Assembly: GCF_023954335.1 (NCBI RefSeq)
Contig: NZ_JAMLIE010000002.1
Location: 434,001-498,000 of the forward strand
Direction: 5' to 3'
Length of the DNA: 64,000 nt
Origin: Aquamicrobium sp.
GTDB taxonomy: Bacteria; Pseudomonadota; Alphaproteobacteria; Rhizobiales; Rhizobiaceae
Shown piece by piece: positions 43,170 to 52,823 of this stretch (its first letter is position 1; every line of letters starts with the position of its first letter). The notes beneath the pieces were generated by a model. That model saw only the letters and a list, made by a program, of their open reading frames with translations. It ran no database searches and was not told the DNA's origin. The translations under genes and the position numbers were made by a program.

Positions 43170-43291
43170 GCGCCGACCCCTCACCGGCCCTTCGGGCCAC
43201 CTCTCCCCAGAGGGGGAGAGGAAAAGCTGCCGCGCCGTCTCCGCATCCCCTTCTTCCCGTTCACGGGGGAGAGGATGCAGCCAGGCGGGGG
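43170..43291. repeat. RIME-like element, copy 6
   Basis: Starts CGCCGACCCCTCACCGGCCC, has the variant hairpin CTCTCCCCAGAGGGGGAGAG, and ends with CCCGTTCACGGGGGAGAGGA followed by TGCAGCCAGGCGGGGG. It lies 94 bases from copy 5, before the 3' end of pbpC. Confidence 0.78.
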
Positions 43292-43325
43292 CTGGCGGGA
43301 TTGCGCGATCGTCGGCGCGCCCTCA

Positions 43326-45395
43326 TCACTCCACGTGCACCTTGACGCTGGCGGCGCGGCCGGCGGCGTCGATGACGGTGAGCGTCGAGAAGCCGGCTCC
43401 GTCCGGCTGCCAGCTCGCGGTGCGGCGGCGGGTCGGGCCGTCGAGCGGGCGGCCGTTGGCCAGCCAGCGGAAGGGCGCGCGCCCGCCCTGCAGCTTCAGA
43501 GCCAGCGGCGCGGCCTCGCCCTGCGCCGCGCCAAGCTCGACGCGCGCGCCCTCGGGCGGAAAGACGATCTGCGGCGCGGGCTCGGCCACGCGCGCGTCGT
43601 CGGGCACCGCGCGCGGGGAAGCAAAGCGCCGCATCGTCACCGGGAGGTCGGCGCGGGCGGTGCGCGCCGCGCCTGCCGGCGCGCGCGGCAGCGCGGCGAT
43701 GCCGACCCCTGAGCGGGCGAAGGCGTCGAACAGGACGGGCGCGGCGCTGGTGTAGCCCGACAGGCCCGGCACGGCCGCGCCGTCGGGCCGGCCGACCCAG
43801 ACGCCGAGCACGTGGCGGCCGTCGAAGCCGACCGACCACGCATCGCGATAGCCGTAGCTTGTGCCGGTCTTGTAGGCGATGCCGCGCTGGTTCGCGCCTT
43901 CGGGCGGGGTGACGCCGGCGAGGATGTCGGCCACCTGCCAGGCGGCGCGATGGTCGAGCAGGGTGGCGGCGGCGCGGGGGCCTTCCGCCGGCCGGTCGGA
44001 GATCGCGGTCGCCAGCCCGCGATTGGCGAGTCCGGTATAGAGCTGGACGAGGTCGCGCAGCGAGATGCCGGCCCCGCCGAGGGCGATGGCGAGCCCAGCC
44101 GCCTCGTCGCGCGGCAGGGCAAGTCCGACGCCGGCATGGCGCAGCCGCGTCGTCAGCCGCGCCGGCCCGACCGCGTCGAGAAGATGCACCGCCGGCACGT
44201 TCAGCGACATCTGCAGCGCCGTGCGCACCGAGACGTCGCCCTGATAGGCGAGGTCGAAATTCTTCGGCCGGTAGCCGGAGAAGTTCGACGGCCGGTCGGC
44301 GATGATCGTCTCCTGCGCCACCATGCCTTCCTCGAAGGCGAGGCCGTAGATGAAGGGTTTCAACGCCGAGCCCGGCGAGCGCACCGCGCGCGTCATGTCG
44401 ATCCAGCCGAAGCGAGCCTCGTCGAAGAAGCCGGCCGAGCCGACTTCGGCGAGGATATCGCCGCTCTGCGCGTCGGCCAGCACCATGGCGAGCGAGACCT
44501 TCGGCCCCAGCCGCACTGCTGCCTCGCGCGCCACCTCCTCCAGCCCCTCCTGAGCCCGGCGGTCGAGCGTGAGCCGGACGCGACCCTCGCCGGGATGGTC
44601 GCGCAGCGCTGCTTCCGCCGCATGGGCGGCGAGGAAGGGCAGGGGCCGGCGGCGGGCGGGTGCGGCGTGGTCGCGGCCGCGCGCGGCCTCCTGCGTCTCC
44701 ATCAGCCCGGCGACGACCATGCGGTCCAGCACGCGGTCACGCGCGGCCTCGGCGGCCTCGGGGTGCCGGTCGGGGCGGCGGCGCTCCGGCAGTTGCGGCA
44801 GGGCGACGAGAAGCGCGGCCTCGCCGAGGCCGAGCCGCTTCGGCTCCTTGCCGTACCAGGCGAGGCTCGCCGCGCGGATGCCCTCAAGATTGCCGCCATA
44901 GGGCGCGAGGGTCAGATAGCGTTCGAGGATCTCGCGCTTGGAAAGCCGCCGCTCGATCTGGAGCGCGCGCGCCATCTGCTTCAGCTTGGCGGCGAGCGAG
45001 CGCTCGGTGCGCGGCTCCGTCAGCCGGGCAAGCTGCATGGTGATGGTCGAGCCGCCGGAGACGATGCGGCGATTGGCGACAAGCTGGAACGCGGCGCGAC
45101 CGAAGGCGAGCGGATCGAGACCGGAATGGTCGAAGAACCGCCGGTCCTCATAAGCGACCAGCATCTCGACGAAGCGCGGGTCGACATCGTCGAGCGAGAC
45201 CCTGAACCGCCACGCGCCGTCCGGCGTCGCCAGCGCACGCAGGAGCGATCCGTCGCGGCCGACGATCTCGGTCGCGGTCGCCGGGGGATCGAGCGGCGGC
45301 GGAAAGGCGCGGTCGAGTGCGCCGAGTCCCGCCATTGCGCCCGTGCCGGCGAGCGCGGTGAGGCAGAGGGCAAGGAGGGCGCGCTTCAGCCGCAT
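43326..45395 (-). CDS. pbpC: Penicillin-binding protein 1C
   Basis: 689 residues. A signal anchor covers about 6-27. The glycosyltransferase (GT51) domain at about 50-225 has the catalytic Glu in VAYEDRRFFDHSG and VSGGSTITMQLARL. The transpeptidase domain at about 290-560 has SxxK in PGSALKPF, SxN in MSLNVP and KTG in AYKTGTSYGYRD. The C-terminal BiPBP_C domain, about 600-689, ends ASVKVHVE. It polymerises and crosslinks peptidoglycan. It lies downstream of the alpha-2-macroglobulin gene on the same strand, the usual yfhM-pbpC pairing, linking wall repair and protease defence. Confidence 0.95.
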   Translation of the reverse strand: MRLKRALLALCLTALAGTGAMAGLGALDRAFPPPLDPPATATEIVGRDGSLLRALATPDGAWRFRVSLDDVDPRFVEMLVAYEDRRFFDHSGLDPLAFGRAAFQLVANRRIVSGGSTITMQLARLTEPRTERSLAAKLKQMARALQIERRLSKREILERYLTLAPYGGNLEGIRAASLAWYGKEPKRLGLGEAALLVALPQLPERRRPDRHPEAAEAARDRVLDRMVVAGLMETQEAARGRDHAAPARRRPLPFLAAHAAEAALRDHPGEGRVRLTLDRRAQEGLEEVAREAAVRLGPKVSLAMVLADAQSGDILAEVGSAGFFDEARFGWIDMTRAVRSPGSALKPFIYGLAFEEGMVAQETIIADRPSNFSGYRPKNFDLAYQGDVSVRTALQMSLNVPAVHLLDAVGPARLTTRLRHAGVGLALPRDEAAGLAIALGGAGISLRDLVQLYTGLANRGLATAISDRPAEGPRAAATLLDHRAAWQVADILAGVTPPEGANQRGIAYKTGTSYGYRDAWSVGFDGRHVLGVWVGRPDGAAVPGLSGYTSAAPVLFDAFARSGVGIAALPRAPAGAARTARADLPVTMRRFASPRAVPDDARVAEPAPQIVFPPEGARVELGAAQGEAAPLALKLQGGRAPFRWLANGRPLDGPTRRRTASWQPDGAGFSTLTVIDAAGRAASVKVHVE

Positions 45396-45416
45396 CGGTT
45401 TTTCTGCGCCGGTTCG

Positions 45417-45550
45417 CGCTGCCTCTCATCCGGTCCTTCGGACCACCTTCTCCCCGTGAACGGGGAGAAGGAAGAAGCGGGGAGGTCGCGGCAGTATCTC
45501 CTCTCCCCGTTCACGGGGAGAGGATGCCGGCAGGCAGGTGAGGCGCGGCG
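45417..45550. repeat. RIME-like mosaic repeat, copy 7 (two-palindrome form)
   Basis: Starts GCTGCCTCTCATCCGGTCC, with the CTTCTCCCCGTGAACGGGGA hairpin, then CCTCTCCCCGTTCACGGGGA and GGATGCCGGCAGGCAGGTGA. It lies between the macroglobulin gene and pbpC. Confidence 0.87.
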
Positions 45551-45604
45551 CGGCGGGTGGCGAAGGTGCTGCACCGCCATCGTCTCGTCCTCGAGACGTT
45601 GTCG

Positions 45605-45659
45605 CTGCCCCTCATCCGGCCCTTCGGGCCACCTTCTCCCCGCGAGCGGGGAGAAGGGG
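45605..45659. repeat. RIME-like half-element, copy 8
   Basis: CTGCCCCTCATCCGGCCC followed by TTCGGGCCACCTTC and the hairpin TCTCCCCGCGAGCGGGGAGA. The loop bases differ from the other copies but pairing is kept. With copy 7 it fills the 310-base gap 45396-45705, where no gene is seen. Confidence 0.85.
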
Positions 45660-45705
45660 AAGCGGCGGCGTTGCTGCGGGCGCATGGCGACGTGCCTCCG
45701 TCCGC

Positions 45706-48700
45706 TCACCGCGTCGGCGCCGTCACCTCGACGATGCCGGCGGCCGTGCGCGCATTGAATTGCGGGCGATACATGTCCTCGACCACGGCGGCCGGATGGG
45801 CGTAGGTGCCGGGCGTGATCGCGCGCACGACATAGGCGGCGGTGAAGTCGCCCGGTCCGTCGGCGTCGAAGGCGACGACGAAGCGGTCGTCGCGGAACTC
45901 GCTGTGCGCGACTTCCGGGTCGCCGAGCCAGTCGAAATTGCCGAGCTGGGCGCTGCCGACGAGGCGGGGATTGTCGATCTCGAAGCCGGCCGGCAACAGG
46001 TCGGTGAGCGCGATGCGCGCCGGCCATTCGTTGTGCGCCTCGATGTTCAGCACCACGACGAAGCGGTCGTTCTGCGCCACCTCGGTGACGTTCGCCTCCT
46101 CGCCGTCGAGCGAGTAGTAGGTGCGGGTGAGGGAAAAGCCCTCGCCGCCGGCCGGCAGCGGTTCGGCGGGCGCGGCGACCGTGGTGATGACGGCGTCGAC
46201 CGGTGTGCTACCGCGGTTGGCGATGACGAGCGGGTTCTGCGTCAGCTCCGCGCCGTCGATGCGGGTGGCGAAGGCGCCCTCATGCGCCGCGCCGCCGATG
46301 TCGAGGCGGATCGTCTCGCTGGAGGCGGCGACCGCGCGGGCGGCCAGTACCAGCCATACCTGTTCCTGGGTCGAAAGGTTGTCCTTCTCCTGCCGCTCCT
46401 GCGCGACGAAGCGGGCGAGCGCCGGCACCACCGCCGGGGCGGGGCGGACCTCGGCGGCGAGCGCCAGGATCGCCGCGCCGTCGCGCAAGCTGGAGCCGTA
46501 GTCGGAGCGGGCGAGGCTGTCGTCCGCGCCGGCCTCGGCCGCGGCGAGCGCCGAGGCGAACGCCTTTTCCGCGCGGCCGTTGTCGCCGTAGAGCGCGAGC
46601 GCGGCGGCGAGCTGGGCGCGGGCCATCGGGCTGGTGAACTCGTCGATGCGCGCGTCGGCGTAGTAGCGCAGGTCGCCGATCGACGCCTTGCGGTTGCGCG
46701 CCAGCACGTAGAGCGCGTAGGCGATCTCGGTGCCGCGTTCCTCGACTTCCGTCGTGTAGGAGAGCTGGTTCTGGAGGTTGTCGAGCGCGCTGGCGAAGCC
46801 CTGCGCCGGGACGGTGTGGCCGGCCTCGCGGGCGCGGGTCAGGAACTCGGTGATGTAGGCGTCGAGCCACAGATCGCCCCAGCCCGGCCCCCACAGGCCG
46901 AACGAGCCGGACGAGGATTCGAAGGTCATGATGCGGGCGATGGCCTTGTCGATCCTGTCCGTCAGGTCGGGCGCGACCTCCATGCCGGCGGCAGCCGACA
47001 ATTCGGCGGCGTAGAGCAGCGGCAGGGCGCGGCTCGTCGTCTGCTCCGAGCAGCCATAGGGGTAGCGGTCGAGCGACGTCATCAGCGACGGCACGTCGAA
47101 GGCGGCCGCGTGCGAGACGCCGACCGCGACGGAGGCGCCGTCGAGCAGGCTGTCGTCGAGCAGGCCGCCGTCGATCCGGATCGAGCCGCCGTCGGCGGCG
47201 AGGCTGACGACGCGCCGGCTGGTCAGCGGCATGGCCGGCTGGCGCACCGGGAGGTAAAGCGTGCGCTCGACCGTCGCTCCGTCGGCATGGACGAGCGAGA
47301 CGGTGATCGTGGCGTCGCCGGTCTCGCCCGCCGTCACCGGAAGGGTGACGGTCGTGCGCTGGCCGGCATCGAGCGTAACGGTTTGCGGCGCGTCGCCGAA
47401 ATCGAGGCCGGCCTTGCCGTTCTTCTCGATTGCGAGCGTGTAGTCGCCGGCCGGGCCGTCGGTGTTGTGGATGTCGAGGCGGATCGTCGCCTTGTCGCCG
47501 GTGGCGAGGAAGCGCGGCTGGCCGGCGGTGACGACGAGCGGGTCGCGGATCACCACGTCGGCGCTCGCCTGCCCGACCGCCTTCTTCGTCCAGGCGACGG
47601 CCATGATGCGGGCCGTGCCGTTGAACTCGGGAATGTCGAACGAGACTTCCGCCTTGCCCTCGGCATCGACCTCGACCGGGCCGGAGAAGAAGGCGACCAG
47701 CTGCTCGGTCGGCGGGCTGCCCTCGACGGTCATGCCGCCGCCGTCGCCGCCGGTGCGCAGGCGGCCGAACGCGCCGGCCGAGCCGTCGATCAGCCGCCCG
47801 TAAAGGTCGCGCAATTCGAGCCCGAGCCGGCGCTGGCCGAAATACCAGGCGGACGGGTCGGGAGCCTTGTAGCGGGTGAGGTTCAGGATGCCGACATCGA
47901 CCGCGGCGACGGTGACGAAGGCCTGTTCGCCGGCCGCGAGGCCGGAGAGGGCGACGGGCACGGTCAGCGCCGCGCGCGGCTCGGCCTTTTCCGGCGCGCC
48001 GAGCGCGACGTCGAGCCTGCGCCCGACCGGCTCGACCGCCAGCCATTTGACGCCGATGGCGCGGGCGGGCAGGCGGCTCTCGCTCGCCTCGCCGGGGCGG
48101 TAGAGCGTGGCCGTGACATAGGCGCCGGCGCCCCAGTCGGCGGTGACCGGAATCTCGATCTCGGCGCCGTCTTCCGGCACGCTGGCATCGAGCGTGGTGT
48201 AGAGGCGCTCCGCGCCCACCGTCACCAGCAGCTCGCCGGCGAAGCGCGGCGACACCTTCAGCCGCGCCACCTCGCCGGCCTCGTAGCGGTCCTTGTCGAG
48301 CGCGATCTCCAGCCCGTCCGGCGTCTCGGTCGAGGTCGCCTCGACGAACCAGCCGGCGTTGAAGGCGAAGCTGGCGACGGGGCCAGCGGGATCGTCGCTC
48401 TCGACGTCGAGGCGGTAGCGGCCCCAGCCGACGGGCAGGGACAGCGCTGCCGGGTCGCCATCGGCGGCGATGTCGATGCGGCCGTCCGCGACGCGGCTCT
48501 CGCTCTCGATCGCCTCGTAGTTCCAGTAATTGTTCGAGCGATACCACTGGTAGTTGCGCTCGATCTTCGTCAGCGTCCAGCGTGCGCCTTCGATCGCCTC
48601 GCGCTCGCCCTCGGGCGTCACCGCAATAACGCGGAAACCGGCGGTCGCGTTCTCCGGCACTTCCGTGCCGTTAAAGTCGGGGCGGATGCCGATCACCGGT

Positions 48701-51183
48701 GCCTCGGGGCGGATGGCGAAGGAGGCGCTGCGCTCGACGGCACGGCCGCCGCCCTCGCGCATGCGCACCGTCACCTTGCCGTCATGGAGGCGGGTGGTGA
48801 AGGGCAGGGTGCCGGTCGCCGCCTCGAATTCGGCGTGGCCGTCCTCGTCGGTCGGGTCGAGCGCCAGCGGCGTCGTCACCGCCTCGACCTCCTCGTCGGC
48901 AAGGCCGAAGAAGAAGCCGGGGAAGCGGTCCCATTCGCGCTTCGTGCCGACTGAGACCTCGCCCTCCAGCTCCAGCCCCGTCGCCGGCGCGCCGTAGAGA
49001 TAACGCCCGTCGAGCGTGACCTCGGCCGTCTCGCCGATAGCGATCTCGGGCGTCGCGACGCGAAGATCGAACTCGATCCGGTCGGGCACGAACTGCTCGA
49101 CGAGGAAGTTGATGCGGGAGATGGCCGGAGCCTTGGGGTCGGTGTGGATGGCGAGCGCCCAGGTGCCGAGCATGGCGTTGGGCTGGAGCGCGAACGGGAC
49201 GTGGTGGCCGCCGAACGCGCGCCCGTCGCTGACGACGCGGCGCTCCTCCACCCCGTCGGGGCGGGTGAAGACGAAGGTGAGCGGGAGGTTCTCCACCGCC
49301 TCGCTGGCATCGTCGCGGGCGAGCGCGGCGGCATGCACCGTCTCGCCGGCGCGGTAGATGCCGCGCTCGGTGAAGGCGAAGACGTCGACCGCGCCGGGCG
49401 CGGCCCGGCCGGTGACGCCGCGGTCGGAGAGGTCGAAGCCGGCCCGCGTCATGTCGAGGAAGACGAAATCGCCGTCCGCGCCCTTCGCCGTCAGTCCCGC
49501 CGGGGCGAGGCCGGAGGCGCCGCGCATCAGGCCGGGGGTGAAGGAGGCGCGGCCGCGCGCGTCGGTCGTCGCCTCGCCGAGGATCTCGTTGTTGCGGGCG
49601 AGCAGTTGCAGCGTGGCGTTGGCGAGGGGCTTCGCGCTCGACAGCGAGCGGGCGAAGACGGTCAGGCCGTCCTCGCCGGCATAGGTCGACAGGCCGATGT
49701 CGGAGACGACGAACCATTGGGTCGCCTTGCCCTGCCAGGATTCACTCTGGTCGCCCTCGGGGGTCGCCACCAGCACGTAAACGCCCGGCTTGCGCTCCGG
49801 CAGCGCCTCATCGACCGGGAAGCTGGTCAGCACTTCCTCGTTCAGTCCGCCGCCGAGGTCGATCTCGCCTTCCCAGACGAGCTCGCCGCTCTCGTCGAGC
49901 AGGTCCATGTTGTAGCTGCTCAACTGGTTGAGGAAATTGTAGCCGGACAGCAGCGGCGCGAGCGCGCGGTCGCCGATGCGGTGGAGCTTCAGCTTCGCCG
50001 TCGGCGCGTTGATCGACACCATGGGCAGGCCGTGGCGGCCGGTGGCCGGCAGCACGAAGTTCTCGCCGGAGAAGCGGACGGTCGGGGCGCGGTCGCGGAC
50101 GTAGATCGACAGCGCGACCGGGCTTTCCGTCACCTCGCCGATGGCGGCCGGCAGGCCCTGGCGCACGGCGATGCGATAATGCTCGCCATGCTCCAGCCCC
50201 TCGACGCAGATCTGTCGGGCGCTGGTCGAGACCGCCTTGGGCGCGGCGTCGTCGACGGTGACGAAGGAAGCGTAGTCGATGCCCGACTTGACGAGGTCCT
50301 CGGAGAACTGGACGCAGACGCGCGGCTCGGCGAGATCGGCGTCGACGGTGTGGTTGAGAACGCGGAAACCCTTGCGCGACTTGAGGTCCGCATAGGCGGC
50401 GCGCACCGCGGCGTCGTCGGCCAGCGCGAGGCTCGCCTCGTAGGCCTGAAGCGCGGGACGCGAAAGCTCGCGCCGGTCGAGCGCCCTGGCGACGGCGGCG
50501 AGGCTCTGCGCGCGCGGCGTCACCGAACGGGCAAGGGCGTAGGCGTTGAGCGCGGCGGAGCCGCCGTCGCGGGCGAGCTGGGCGCGCTCGGAATAATTCT
50601 GCGTCTCGACGGCGAGGAGCGCGGTGGAAAGCCCGGTCCACAGCGCGGTGTCGTCGATGTCGATGGCGAGCGCGGCCTTGTAGGCGTCGACGGCCTCGCG
50701 GGCGTTGCCGGCGTCGAGCGCCTCGCGGCCGGCGGCGGCGAGCGAGGCGATGCCGGCCTCGGCGTCGGGCTCGGCCTTCGCCAGATCGGCGCGATAGCGG
50801 CGTGCGTCGATCGTCATGTAATCGGGCACGTAGGAGAGGGCCGGCGGCGCGCCGAGGTCCGGCTCGTCCGCCTCCGTCACCACCTTGCCGGCAACCGCGC
50901 CGACGAAGGGCGTCAGCGTCGAATAATCGGACTTCAGGAAGCAGCGTTGCGCGCGGGTGTTGTAGGTGAAGGCGCGGCATTCGTCATCGGCGAGGCAGAC
51001 TGCCTCGCAGGCGTCGAGCGTCACGTCGGTCTCGAAGCGCAGATCGAAGCCGAAATAGTCGGCGCCTTCAGTCCTCACCACGGAGCGGTTTTCCTGCGCG
51101 CCGGCAGGCACGATCAGGGGGCCGGTCAGGACAGCGAGAGCGAAAAGAAATGCGGACAGAAAATGGGCCGCGCGCATGGTCAT
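45706..51183 (-). CDS. Bacterial alpha-2-macroglobulin with N-terminal PAN/Apple domain
   Basis: 1825 residues from the ATG at 51183, after GGAGA. The signal peptide is about 3-30 and ends VPAGAQ; there is no lipobox Cys, so it is probably soluble in the periplasm rather than an YfhM-type lipoprotein. Residues about 35-105 form a PAN/Apple domain (DACEAVCLADDECRAFTYN). TPR-like helices follow at about 130-250, then serial MG domains. The thioester motif YGCSEQ is near 1377, followed by an alpha/alpha TED barrel. It traps proteases by covalent linkage. Linkage with pbpC supports a role in periplasmic defence when the wall is breached. Confidence 0.93.
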   Translation of the reverse strand: MTMRAAHFLSAFLFALAVLTGPLIVPAGAQENRSVVRTEGADYFGFDLRFETDVTLDACEAVCLADDECRAFTYNTRAQRCFLKSDYSTLTPFVGAVAGKVVTEADEPDLGAPPALSYVPDYMTIDARRYRADLAKAEPDAEAGIASLAAAGREALDAGNAREAVDAYKAALAIDIDDTALWTGLSTALLAVETQNYSERAQLARDGGSAALNAYALARSVTPRAQSLAAVARALDRRELSRPALQAYEASLALADDAAVRAAYADLKSRKGFRVLNHTVDADLAEPRVCVQFSEDLVKSGIDYASFVTVDDAAPKAVSTSARQICVEGLEHGEHYRIAVRQGLPAAIGEVTESPVALSIYVRDRAPTVRFSGENFVLPATGRHGLPMVSINAPTAKLKLHRIGDRALAPLLSGYNFLNQLSSYNMDLLDESGELVWEGEIDLGGGLNEEVLTSFPVDEALPERKPGVYVLVATPEGDQSESWQGKATQWFVVSDIGLSTYAGEDGLTVFARSLSSAKPLANATLQLLARNNEILGEATTDARGRASFTPGLMRGASGLAPAGLTAKGADGDFVFLDMTRAGFDLSDRGVTGRAAPGAVDVFAFTERGIYRAGETVHAAALARDDASEAVENLPLTFVFTRPDGVEERRVVSDGRAFGGHHVPFALQPNAMLGTWALAIHTDPKAPAISRINFLVEQFVPDRIEFDLRVATPEIAIGETAEVTLDGRYLYGAPATGLELEGEVSVGTKREWDRFPGFFFGLADEEVEAVTTPLALDPTDEDGHAEFEAATGTLPFTTRLHDGKVTVRMREGGGRAVERSASFAIRPEAPVIGIRPDFNGTEVPENATAGFRVIAVTPEGEREAIEGARWTLTKIERNYQWYRSNNYWNYEAIESESRVADGRIDIAADGDPAALSLPVGWGRYRLDVESDDPAGPVASFAFNAGWFVEATSTETPDGLEIALDKDRYEAGEVARLKVSPRFAGELLVTVGAERLYTTLDASVPEDGAEIEIPVTADWGAGAYVTATLYRPGEASESRLPARAIGVKWLAVEPVGRRLDVALGAPEKAEPRAALTVPVALSGLAAGEQAFVTVAAVDVGILNLTRYKAPDPSAWYFGQRRLGLELRDLYGRLIDGSAGAFGRLRTGGDGGGMTVEGSPPTEQLVAFFSGPVEVDAEGKAEVSFDIPEFNGTARIMAVAWTKKAVGQASADVVIRDPLVVTAGQPRFLATGDKATIRLDIHNTDGPAGDYTLAIEKNGKAGLDFGDAPQTVTLDAGQRTTVTLPVTAGETGDATITVSLVHADGATVERTLYLPVRQPAMPLTSRRVVSLAADGGSIRIDGGLLDDSLLDGASVAVGVSHAAAFDVPSLMTSLDRYPYGCSEQTTSRALPLLYAAELSAAAGMEVAPDLTDRIDKAIARIMTFESSSGSFGLWGPGWGDLWLDAYITEFLTRAREAGHTVPAQGFASALDNLQNQLSYTTEVEERGTEIAYALYVLARNRKASIGDLRYYADARIDEFTSPMARAQLAAALALYGDNGRAEKAFASALAAAEAGADDSLARSDYGSSLRDGAAILALAAEVRPAPAVVPALARFVAQERQEKDNLSTQEQVWLVLAARAVAASSETIRLDIGGAAHEGAFATRIDGAELTQNPLVIANRGSTPVDAVITTVAAPAEPLPAGGEGFSLTRTYYSLDGEEANVTEVAQNDRFVVVLNIEAHNEWPARIALTDLLPAGFEIDNPRLVGSAQLGNFDWLGDPEVAHSEFRDDRFVVAFDADGPGDFTAAYVVRAITPGTYAHPAAVVEDMYRPQFNARTAAGIVEVTAPTR

Positions 51184-51331
51184 GGCATTCTCCGGATGCT
51201 GCTGCTGTCCCTCGCGCCAGATGAGCAGGCCGGCGGGCGATTTGTCAACTGGTGGCGCAGGATTGCGACGGGATCGCGACAACGGCCCCGGACGAGTCGG
51301 AGTACGATAACATGACTGGAATTATCATGTT

Positions 51332-51361
51332 TTTCACAAGTAAATTCAACGACTTGTGAAA
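51332..51361 (+). promoter_or_regulatory. Inverted repeat in the pyd promoter region
   Basis: TTTCACAAGT (51332-51341) and ACTTGTGAAA (51352-51361) are perfect 10-base arms with a 10-base gap, 71 bases before the pydA start. The right arm contains a -35-like TTGTGA (51354-51359), 17 bases before TAAAAA. The whole 51300-51420 stretch is AT-rich. Confidence 0.5.
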
Positions 51362-51364
51362 TTT

Positions 51365-51380
51365 TTGACCGATTGATAAA
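51365..51380 (+). promoter_or_regulatory. RutR box-like site before the dihydropyrimidine dehydrogenase genes
   Basis: TTGACCGATTGATAAA matches the RutR consensus TTGACCA-NN-TGGTCAA at 11 of 14 defined positions. It overlaps the likely -10 region, a position suited to repression released by uracil or thymine. A RutR gene is in the window. Confidence 0.55.
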
Positions 51381-51431
51381 AATTCGGAACGTGCTAGCAT
51401 TTTCCCAAAACCATAATTGGGGAACATCGCC

Positions 51432-52823
51432 ATGGCGCAGAGCCAGCACTGGGGCCAGCATGATGGCCAGCACAGGGAGGGCATAGCCGCCGGCCGGCTT
51501 GCCCCGCCGCAATACGCCGACAACTTCTCCGATCTCCACCCGCCGCTTGACCGGCACGAGGCCGTGGTCGAGGCAGACCGCTGCTATTTCTGCTACGACG
51601 CGCCCTGCATGCAGGCATGCCCGACCGAGATCGACATTCCGCTGTTCATCCGCCAGATATCCACCGGCAATCCGCTTGGGGCCGCCCGCACCATCTTCGA
51701 CCAGAACATCCTCGGCGGCATGTGCGCCCGCGTGTGCCCGACCGAGACGCTGTGCGAGGAAGCCTGCGTGCGCGAGGCGGCCGAGGGCAAGCCCGTGCAG
51801 ATCGGCCGGCTGCAACGCTACGCCACCGACGCGGCGATGACGGCCGGGCGGCAGTTCTACGAACGCGCCGCGCCGACCGGAAAGCGGATCGCGGTCGTCG
51901 GGGCAGGGCCGGCCGGGCTCGCCTGCGCCCACCGGCTCGCCGTCCACGGCCATGACGTGACCATTTTTGAAGTGCGGCCGAAGCCGGGCGGGCTGAACGA
52001 GTACGGTATCGCCGCCTACAAGGCGACCGACGATTTCGCCCGCGCCGAAGTCGACTACGTCACCGAGATCGGCGGCATCGCCATCGACTACGACAAGGCA
52101 CTGGGGCGCGACGTCTCGCTGGCCGGGCTCGCCGCCACCTACGACGCCGTGTTCCTCGGCATGGGGCTCGCCGGCGTCAATGCGTTGAGGGCCGAGGGCG
52201 AGGAGGCGCAAGGCGTCGAGAACGCCGTCGATTTCATCGCCGGGCTGCGGCAGGCGCGCGACCTCGCCTCCATCCCGGTCGGCCGGCGCGTCGTCGTCAT
52301 CGGCGGCGGCATGACCGCCATCGACGCCGCGATCCAGTCGAAGCTGCTCGGGGCCGAGGAGGTGACGATCTGCTACCGGCGCGGCAAGGAGCACATGAAC
52401 GCCTCGGCGATGGAGCAGGACCTCGCCGCCTCCAAGGGCGTGCTGATCCGCCACTGGCTCCAGCCGAAGCGGGTCGTGACCGAGGGCGGGCGCACCGCCG
52501 GCATCGAGCTGGAATATACCGAGATGCGCGACGGCAGGCTCGCCGGCACCGGCGAGACCGTCACCATCGAGGCCGACCAGGTGTTCAAGGCCATCGGCCA
52601 GAGCTTCGACGCCGCGCCGCTCAACGGCTCCGGCGAGCGGATCGCGCTCGAGGGCGGGCGCATCCGGGTCGATCAGGACGGCCGCACCTCGATGGCGAAG
52701 GTCTGGGCCGGCGGCGACTGCGTCGTCGACGCCCGCGAGGATTTGACGGTGGCCGCCGTCGCGGCCGGCCGGGACGCGGCCGAGAGCATCCATCGTACGC
52801 TGAGCGCGAACGGGAGGGCATGA
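51432..52823 (+). CDS. preT: NAD-dependent dihydropyrimidine dehydrogenase, flavoprotein subunit (PreT-like)
   Basis: 463 residues from the ATG at 51432. The N-terminal part binds two [4Fe-4S] clusters (CYFCYDAPCMQACPTEIDIP, then CARVCPTETLCEEACV). The FAD loop is IAVVGAGPAGLACAHRL and the NAD(H) loop RVVVIGGGMTAIDAAIQ. It corresponds to the N-terminal half of mammalian DPD and to PreT of E. coli. With PreA it interconverts uracil/thymine and their 5,6-dihydro forms. It overlaps preA by 4 bases. The promoter carries a RutR-like site. Confidence 0.93.
   Translation: MAQSQHWGQHDGQHREGIAAGRLAPPQYADNFSDLHPPLDRHEAVVEADRCYFCYDAPCMQACPTEIDIPLFIRQISTGNPLGAARTIFDQNILGGMCARVCPTETLCEEACVREAAEGKPVQIGRLQRYATDAAMTAGRQFYERAAPTGKRIAVVGAGPAGLACAHRLAVHGHDVTIFEVRPKPGGLNEYGIAAYKATDDFARAEVDYVTEIGGIAIDYDKALGRDVSLAGLAATYDAVFLGMGLAGVNALRAEGEEAQGVENAVDFIAGLRQARDLASIPVGRRVVVIGGGMTAIDAAIQSKLLGAEEVTICYRRGKEHMNASAMEQDLAASKGVLIRHWLQPKRVVTEGGRTAGIELEYTEMRDGRLAGTGETVTIEADQVFKAIGQSFDAAPLNGSGERIALEGGRIRVDQDGRTSMAKVWAGGDCVVDAREDLTVAAVAAGRDAAESIHRTLSANGRA

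Noticed and set aside
45538..48954. A 1138-codon open frame on the plus strand opposite the macroglobulin gene
   Set aside because: Antisense of a clear alpha-2-macroglobulin. The product is low complexity and begins within a repeat element.
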